A DNA stretch of 64,000 nt from assembly GCF_003473485.1 (NCBI RefSeq), contig NC_053049.1, forward strand, positions 13,516,001-13,580,000. Reading direction: 5' to 3'. Below are positions 58,113 through 64,000 of this stretch, one piece after another. Source of the stretch: Medicago truncatula (Eukaryota; Streptophyta; Magnoliopsida; Fabales; Fabaceae). Positions within the stretch are counted from its first letter, which is position 1. Each line of letters starts with the position of its first letter. The position numbers were made by a program, and so were the translations under genes. The notes under the pieces were generated by a model. It searched no databases and was not told where the DNA came from. It was given only the letters and a program-made list of their open reading frames with translations.

Positions 58113-59270
58113 AATCAGCACACTGCTCTTGTTCAAAATAATATCACAGGCAATTTGGAGTTGAGCAAATGCGCCTGTTTCACAAATTCATTTGATCTTT
58201 TGTCTGTTTGTATGAATCTTAGCCATCGACTATGTTGGTCATCTATATGCTTCTGGAGAAATGCTTCATGCAGGACAAAACAATCCTCTTCAAACATAAT
58301 AACTGAGTAGAGATTTTGAAGTTGGAACATGCTTGCAATTTAATTGTGTTCAAAATGCACATTTTTATTGTGCTGTTAGATAAATTGGTGTCATCCCAAA
58401 CTATAGCTATGATGACCTTGTTGGTTTTTGCTAACTGATTTAAACACAAGAAACACTCCATATTGATTTTTTCTATTGCATCTTTGAGAACCATAATCAA
58501 ACTTGAGCAAAGAAGACTCTAGCTTCACCAAGATTAGGAAATATTATTGCAGAAATTCAAATTTACAGAGATTAACACTAGCAGTACTAGGTCCTCCACT
58601 GTTGGTTACTTTGGCCATTTTAGCGACAAGGGAAGCCGATTCAGGGATTTAAACCCTGGTGTTGCCATTTGAGTGTGTCTTGTGGTGTTTATATGTCATT
58701 TCGACTAAGATGACAAGAACAACTAGTAGTAGCTAGCTAGTAAAATTTATTTTTAGCTCCTTCTTATAAGTCAGGAAGCGTCCAAGTTAAATATGATACA
58801 AACAAAAACAATGATGAGAATGAACAAATAAACATTCAAAACGACGTGAAGATACAATGATATGAAGCAACGAACGAGGAATCAAAACACGACCATTCGT
58901 CAAGGTTTAATTTCAAGTTTTGTAAAAAAACGAGTTTTAAAAAACTTGGGTGCTTATATAGGCTCAGAGTTAAAAATCAATATATATCCTGTTAGTCTAA
59001 ATCAAAAATTAGCAGTTAGATTTAGAGATCAAGGTGACTTTTAAGTAGCATGTCTAAATAATTTTTGCCCCTTCGAGAACATCCGATAAAATTGGAACGA
59101 TATAGAGACAAAAGATTGTTAGACTTGTTTACAAGCCAAATTTTAAATAAAAAATGTTTACAAGCCAAATTTAAAATTGTACCCTGTATTTATACATAAC
59201 GTCCCTGAATTAATCTTTTAATTTTAAATTAGTGGTAAAATAATAAAATGGTATAAACTATATCACAAAT
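58113..59270. other. 3' region of NDUFA8 and spacer
   Basis: The first few hundred bases are probably 3' untranslated region. No other gene or element was recognised before the tRNA. Confidence 0.45.
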
Positions 59271-59344
59271 GGTTTCGTGGTGTAGTTGGTTATCACGTCA
59301 GTCTAACACACTGAAGGTCCCCAGTTCGAGCCTGGGCGAAGCCA
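59271..59344 (+). tRNA. tRNA-Val (anticodon AAC), second copy
   Basis: Identical over 74 nt to the gene at 41537-41610. Same acceptor pairing (GGTTTCG/CGAAGCC) and AAC anticodon. Terminator TTTCCATTTTTTTTTT. Flanks differ from the first copy except for the first few downstream bases. Confidence 0.97.
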
Positions 59345-59595
59345 TTTCCATTTTTTTTTTCTTTTTCATTTTTCATTTTTCTTTTGATAGGCCAAAATCT
59401 GTGCACATTGGTTGGTTTTCACATAAACAAACCTAAAATGCAACTTAGAAAATTTGATTCATATATTCTTCACCAACACATATTGATAATGTGTTAGACC
59501 TTTGCACACAAAACTGATCTCAGTTTGCAGATAGGTTAACGAAGTTCATTCATATATGAAGACCTAACATGTTTCAACAAATTAAACACAACTAC

Positions 59596-62500
59596 TTAGA
59601 AAGAAAGATAGCTACACTCATTCATGGTGTCAGTGATGGTGGTACTAGTACCATCCGTGTCACCGCTGCTAACACTTTTCTCATTACAATCAACAAAGGG
59701 CGCACTTTCTTGAACCGACATTGAAAGCTTAGTGCTCGGAGACCAACAATTCGCTTTCTGGATGTCGATTGGAGCCGAAGGGTCGGGCAACTGAGCAATG
59801 GTAACAGCTGAACTAATATCAGTAGTTTTAGGAATAACAGTGGTGGCAGGAGGAGGAGATTCGAGGTTTGTAAAACGCCTTTTAGCACCTCTATGCATAT
59901 GTGTTGCACAATACTTCTGACCTGGAAGAACCGCACTCTTGCATCGCCACTTCTTACCATCTGTTCTTCGGCATCTACCGGGTTCAGGTTCTAATATATT
60001 GTTTCTGTTGTTGAGGTATGAATCATTGCAACCAGAAACTGAAATGACAGCAGAAAATAAGCAAGAAAGGTCATATTAGATTTGTCATGAAAAGTTGACC
60101 CTAAAATACAATATTGACATGCAAATAAGAGATTCCTAAACAATACTACCTCTGTCGCTATATATAAGCTTCCTTTGGAAACAATTTTGTCCCTGAATAT
60201 AAATCTCATTTTAAATTACTATATGCAATTATTTTAATTTTTCAAATGTATCATTATTGATACTAGTAATTTGTCATTGGAGATGAGAAGTCAAAGTTAA
60301 ACAAATACACACACAATGACATCACCCTCATCTACCCTCAATGCTAGGCCGACCACTTAGATGCCTCTGCCTCCCCACTACCCTAGCCTTTTTATGAACG
60401 GCTTGTCTAAGGTAAACAAACTCACACTTTGTCACGCCTATGCAATCATCTAATCCCATGAATAAAAACACCCAAATTTGTTACAACTTGCAACAAGTTT
60501 TACCTGGAAGAACACTCTTTGGGGAAAAGCCTATTCCAGTAGAGATGCCAATACTTTCACAAGATATGCTTCCTTTCCGACCACTTTTAATACCCACGTT
60601 GTCGGTGATACACCTCTTGATCTGCTCATCTTGCTTGCATACGTTAGGACAAACTCTGTTATCCAAAGAAACGGATGTCGTGCTTCCCGAAGTTGTCACT
60701 GCAGTGGCACCATAATCTATGACATGTCTCGACCGATCACAAACAGAAGAAGTATCTACAACGCAGAAGGTCCTCGGATTGTATGAGAATGTGCCATTGT
60801 GATGAATAATCAAAGGGTTTGGATTTGAAACTGAAGATTTAATGTTTGGGACTAGTTTTGCATGTGACTTGCCACCACCACTAGGATTTGTTTTCAAAGG
60901 AGAGTTAAGTTGAGATGTTTCCACAAGCTTTCTTGAACGATTTCGACCTCTGTGCATGTGACGTTCACAATACTTCTGATTAGGTACTGTGTCCTTGCCG
61001 CACCTCCATTTCTTTCCGTCAGTTCTTCTACACCTATGTGGTTCTTGATCCACCATAGTCACATAATCAGACCCACGACGACTGTACTCTGAAATCGAAA
61101 GAAATGAACCGATAAAAAGGGAAAAGAGAAACAGTTTTCATAAACAATAAACAATAGATGTTTTCAGCATCAACATATTTGAGATGGACCAGGACCAATA
61201 AAAAATTAAAATTCATTAGTAAATCCTCTAAGCATCCACTAAACACAATTAACTGTGGTTTGTCAAAATTCATGGTTAATTACATTCAATGGATGGCTAA
61301 CAGATGTAACGTCACAATTCGTTAATCATCCACTAAACACAATTAACAGTGATTTGTCAAAGTACACAAAGGGGCAATTGAACTACTACTCATTTTGTTC
61401 CTTTTTAACAGTCATTATAAGGTTGTTTACACAAACTAATCTATTAATTTTTGCTGCTTTCCATTAACAATTTCATCTATTTCCTACACTACCTGTAATA
61501 ATTTGTCATCTAACTCACTTATTTTTCTCTCCGTCTCAACAATATATAAGAGGGATACAACAGCAACCATTAAGCCTTACACCGCTAAGTGGGACTGGGA
61601 TCGGTTACAAGATCAAATTACGTCATAATGTTCTATAATGAACCATATTTTGATTAAATAATATTTAATGCTACTTTGAAATTTGAAAACGACAATTATA
61701 AAAGAACCAAATTTTTGAACAAAATAAACGACACTTAAAAAGGAGTCCTTTTATTGAGGGAAATGTTGCCATAAGTGGTAAGTATCTATAAAAATGTGTG
61801 TATTCAATGCATTACAAATCAAAATATTTACTCCCTCCGTCCTTTAATAGATGACCTAGTTGATAATATACATTATTGACTTGACATATTTTGACCATAT
61901 TTTTCTACTAATTCACAAAGATAAATAATATCATGTAAGATGTTGTTGGATTCGTCTCGATGAATATTTTTAAAATATTAAATTTTTATAATTTTTTTTA
62001 GTAGAGAATTGAAGATATCAAAGATAAAACATATGCATTGGTACGTGTGTCAGAGTCAACTAGGTCATTTATTGAGGGACAGAGGGAGTAACATTTTTAA
62101 GTAATTGTTTAATTTGAAATGCTTAAAAAATGTCTCGGACACACTCGTTTGCAAGACCTTTTTTGTTAATCACAACTCTCACAAGTTACAACTTAATCAA
62201 CTCAATCCCAAAATATACTCTTTCTCAACAAAACAAAACAAAAAAGGTGAACATGCATTAACTATTCTCTATAAAATTGAAAAGGGTATGATAAGAAATT
62301 TCAACAAACCTGACATATTACTTGGAAATTGCAAAAGGTAATAAGGAAGAGGAAGATTATAAGCAAAATGATTAAAAATAAAAACTTGATGATCAAGTTC
62401 ACGCCTTTGAGCTTCTGTGATCAAAGGCTTGTTTTCTATATCTTCCTTCACTCCAACAACAACCCTTTTCTCTTCATCAACTTCACCATTCTCAATCTTC

Positions 62501-62677
62501 ATCTGGGGTCCACCACCTATATAAAAAGACACAAAATTTAAGCAAAACAAAAACAAAAGTTGAAAGAAAAACATGTGATGAGAGAAAAAGAGAAGAGAGT
62601 GGAATGAAACCAGTTGTGCTGTTGTGTGAAGAGGGAACAAGTTGAAGAGGTTTAGCTTCCATTGTCAACATATGCAT
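59596..62677 (-). CDS. GRF9: Growth-regulating factor, GRF9 type, with QLQ and two WRC domains
   Basis: Exons: 62611-62677, 62310-62516, 60504-61088, 59596-60038 (67, 207, 585, 443 nt), 433 aa, all GT-AG. A QLQ domain ([19 protein letters not shown], then [10 protein letters not shown]) contacts GIF coactivators. WRC1 ([20 protein letters not shown], then YCERHMHRG) and WRC2 ([20 protein letters not shown], then [11 protein letters not shown]) each keep C-x9-C-x10-C-x2-H, the DNA-binding zinc motif and nuclear signal. Two WRC domains are characteristic of Arabidopsis GRF9, as is the late TSTTITDT stretch. GRF proteins are nuclear regulators of leaf and organ growth. The most upstream in-frame ATG (62677) was taken; ATGs at 62671 and 62662 are alternatives. 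Intron 2 holds a Stowaway MITE. A miR396 site lies just after WRC1. Confidence 0.95.
60919..60939 (-). promoter_or_regulatory. miR396 target site in GRF9 mRNA
   Basis: The coding strand has TTCAAGAAAGCTTGTGGAA, encoding SRKLVE directly after WRC1. This is the conserved position and sequence by which miR396 (UUCCACAGCUUUCUUGAACUG or similar) represses GRF mRNAs, pairing with the one-base bulge usual for GRF sites. WRC2 has no such site. Confidence 0.9.
61390..61760. repeat. Degenerate Stowaway-like MITE in GRF9 intron 2
   Basis: CATTTTGTTCCTTTTTAACA on the left resembles the start of the element at 55800, and TAAAAGAACCAAATTTTTGAA on the right its end, but inverted ends are eroded and no TA duplication is certain. 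Confidence 0.35.
61831..62088. mobile_element. Stowaway MITE, 258 bp, in GRF9 intron 2
   Basis: The left CTCCCTCCGTCCTTTAATAG, then GACCTAGTTGA, is matched by the right TCAACTAGGTC and ATTGAGGGACAGAGGGAG. TA on both sides (61829-61830, 62089-62090). Confidence 0.88.
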
Positions 62678-63220
62678 GAGCTTTTTCTTTTTGATACTGA
62701 TGATGATGATCACTTTTGAATGAAAAGTAAAATGAACTATGTAGAAAAAGGAGTTAGGATTGAAATGAAAAGGTTCAGAAGTGAATTAGTAGAGATAGAG
62801 AGAGAGAAGATGTGAAGGTGAAGGAAAGGCAGTAAAGAGATGTCAGAGATTTTTCTGACAAAGGTTATTTACGTTTCAAGACTTTGTTGCAGGAGTGACC
62901 AGACAAACATATCTACATACAAACACCGAGGAAGCTTACGTGTACCGTATAGTATTTGGTTTCTAAATAAAAATCAAAATCGTTTTTATTTTCGTTTATA
63001 AGACCTATTTTAAAAGAAAAAAAAAAAATTCTTAGATTATTGTTTAGGAAGTACTTACCCTCTCATCATATCAACCAATCAAAAGGTAATATACATTGAT
63101 AAAATTAAATGTCATAAATGAGTCAATTTTTTCTAAAAAAAAATCAATTATAATCATTAGGTAACTTTTAATTTTTATTTAATCATAGACATGATTACAT
63201 TAGAGATCTTTTATCTTATT
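62678..63220. other. 5' region of GRF9
   Basis: 5' untranslated leader and promoter of the minus-strand GRF9 gene, with a GA-rich tract near 62785-62810. No other gene seen. Confidence 0.5.
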
Positions 63221-63592
63221 TATTTGTAACACTTTGGTCCTTTATCTTTATTTTTTTCCGTTTAGATCTTTTATCTCTTATAAAAGCACATATACATCAT
63301 TTTTCTCATTCTTTTTTTAAAATTCATAATTTTATTTTTTAAAATATATTTTTATTAAAAATGAAAAAAATTCAGAAATATGATGAAGATGTCTATCATC
63401 TTCATCTTATTCCTTTGAATCTTCATCATCTTCATTGAATCAAAAAAAATTCTACACAAATATTTCTGACAATATCATGAATTAATGTTATATTCACCTC
63501 AAATCTTCTTTTAAACACAAAAATCAAAACCCTTTAGAGAAAGAGATTTAGTTTCATTGGAAGAAAAAAAAAAAAAAGATTGTCACACCGTA

Positions 63593-63647
<55 letters not shown>

Positions 63648-64000
63648 TTCTAAATCAATATTCAAATCCGGCATAAAAATAACCCCAAAATTGAGAGCAA
63701 TTTTGCACATCAATTTTGTTGTTTCCAGAACAATCTTAACTTTCGTAAAGCCTAACCCTTCCGCCAGTGACTAAGCCTCCACCATCCGCCTTGCAACATT
63801 TGTGAAATTAAGGTTTTGATTTTTGTGTTTAAAAGAAGATTTGAGGTGAATATAACATTAATTCACGATATTTGGAGATATATTTTAGTAGAATTTTTTT
63901 TATTTAAAGAAGATGATGAAGATTCAAAGGAAGAAGATGAAGATGATGAACATCTTCATCATATTTCTGCATTTTTTTTCATTTTTAATAAAAAAAAGAG
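63220..64000. mobile_element. Large palindromic (foldback) element running off the right edge
   Basis: The left arm (about 63361-63535) contains TGATGAAGATG, CTTCATCATCTTCATTGAAT, ATTCACCTCAAATCTTCTTT and ACAAAAATCAAAACC. The right arm (about 63808-63995) contains their inverses in reverse order (GGTTTTGATTTTTGTGTT, AAAGAAGATTTGAGGTGAAT, ATGATGAAGATTC). The outer left part has TTTGGTCCTTTATC as in Mutator-type foldbacks. The loop holds an (ATT)n microsatellite. The right end lies outside the window. Confidence 0.7.
63593..63648. repeat. (ATT)n microsatellite
   Basis: About 18 uninterrupted TTA/ATT units in the loop region of the palindromic element. Its frames give a spurious poly-Leu ORF. 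Confidence 0.95.

Noticed and set aside
59622-59960. 112-codon minus-strand frame overlapping the end of GRF9
   Set aside because: It is another frame of GRF9 exon 4; the GRF9 frame contains WRC2 and fits the splice junctions.
62105-62341. 78-codon plus-strand frame opposite GRF9 intron 2/exon 2
   Set aside because: Antisense, AT-driven composition, no domain.
63580-63774. Frame with poly-Leu start
   Set aside because: Translation of the (ATT)n microsatellite.
1-64000. CRISPR arrays, bacterial operons or phage modules
   Set aside because: Introns, plant gene families, nuclear tRNA genes and plant transposons throughout exclude a prokaryotic reading; no spaced direct-repeat array is present.

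Overview
The window is nuclear DNA of a dicot plant, most likely a legume close to Medicago. The genes have GT-AG introns, the DNA is AT-rich, and it is dense in MITEs, tRNA-derived SINEs and Mutator-type foldback elements carrying 'ggtccct' ends. The species call is an inference from repeat style and protein resemblance; no search was run.

The left 40 kb is a tandem cluster of cytochrome P450 genes of the CYP704 family, all on the minus strand. There are four complete five-exon genes (639-4547, 18759-24070, 26101-29862, 36942-39336; predicted proteins of 515, 511, 510 and 510 aa) and one relic with only the last two exons (7641-8427). Exons 2, 3 and 4 are exactly 285, 342 and 201 nt in all four genes. 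The first gene and the relic form one group (65-codon last exon); the other three form a second group (61-codon last exon). Introns and spacers differ mainly by insertions, several of which can be polarised against an empty paralogous site.

Mobile DNA in the cluster includes an LTR-element remnant (about 5.1-6.3 kb); a Mutator-like foldback with a 9-bp target duplication (6349-7219); a degenerate L1-type LINE with a 16-bp duplication nested in another foldback element (13142-17870); hAT-like MITEs; an L1-like retroposon with a 14-bp duplication in a P450 intron (27339-28055); and a Mutator-like element carrying a GRF-type zinc-finger ORF (30503-32179).

The right part carries ordinary single genes: tRNA-Ser(AGA) at 33060; tRNA-Val(AAC) at 41537 with an identical copy at 59271; a zinc-independent medium-chain quinone/enone reductase (minus, 41851-43446); an AUR3-type Aurora kinase (plus, 49636-52624); the complex I subunit NDUFA8 (plus, 54721-58112); and a GRF9-type growth-regulating factor with two WRC domains and a miR396 site (minus, 59596-62677). 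Between 43.4 and 49.4 kb lie decayed transposon pieces and an unclassified repeat family with four copies in the window. The right edge enters a large palindromic element.

The P450 cluster probably reflects expansion of a fatty-acid omega-hydroxylase-type family. The right-hand genes are unrelated neighbours in cell division, respiration, growth control and detoxification.
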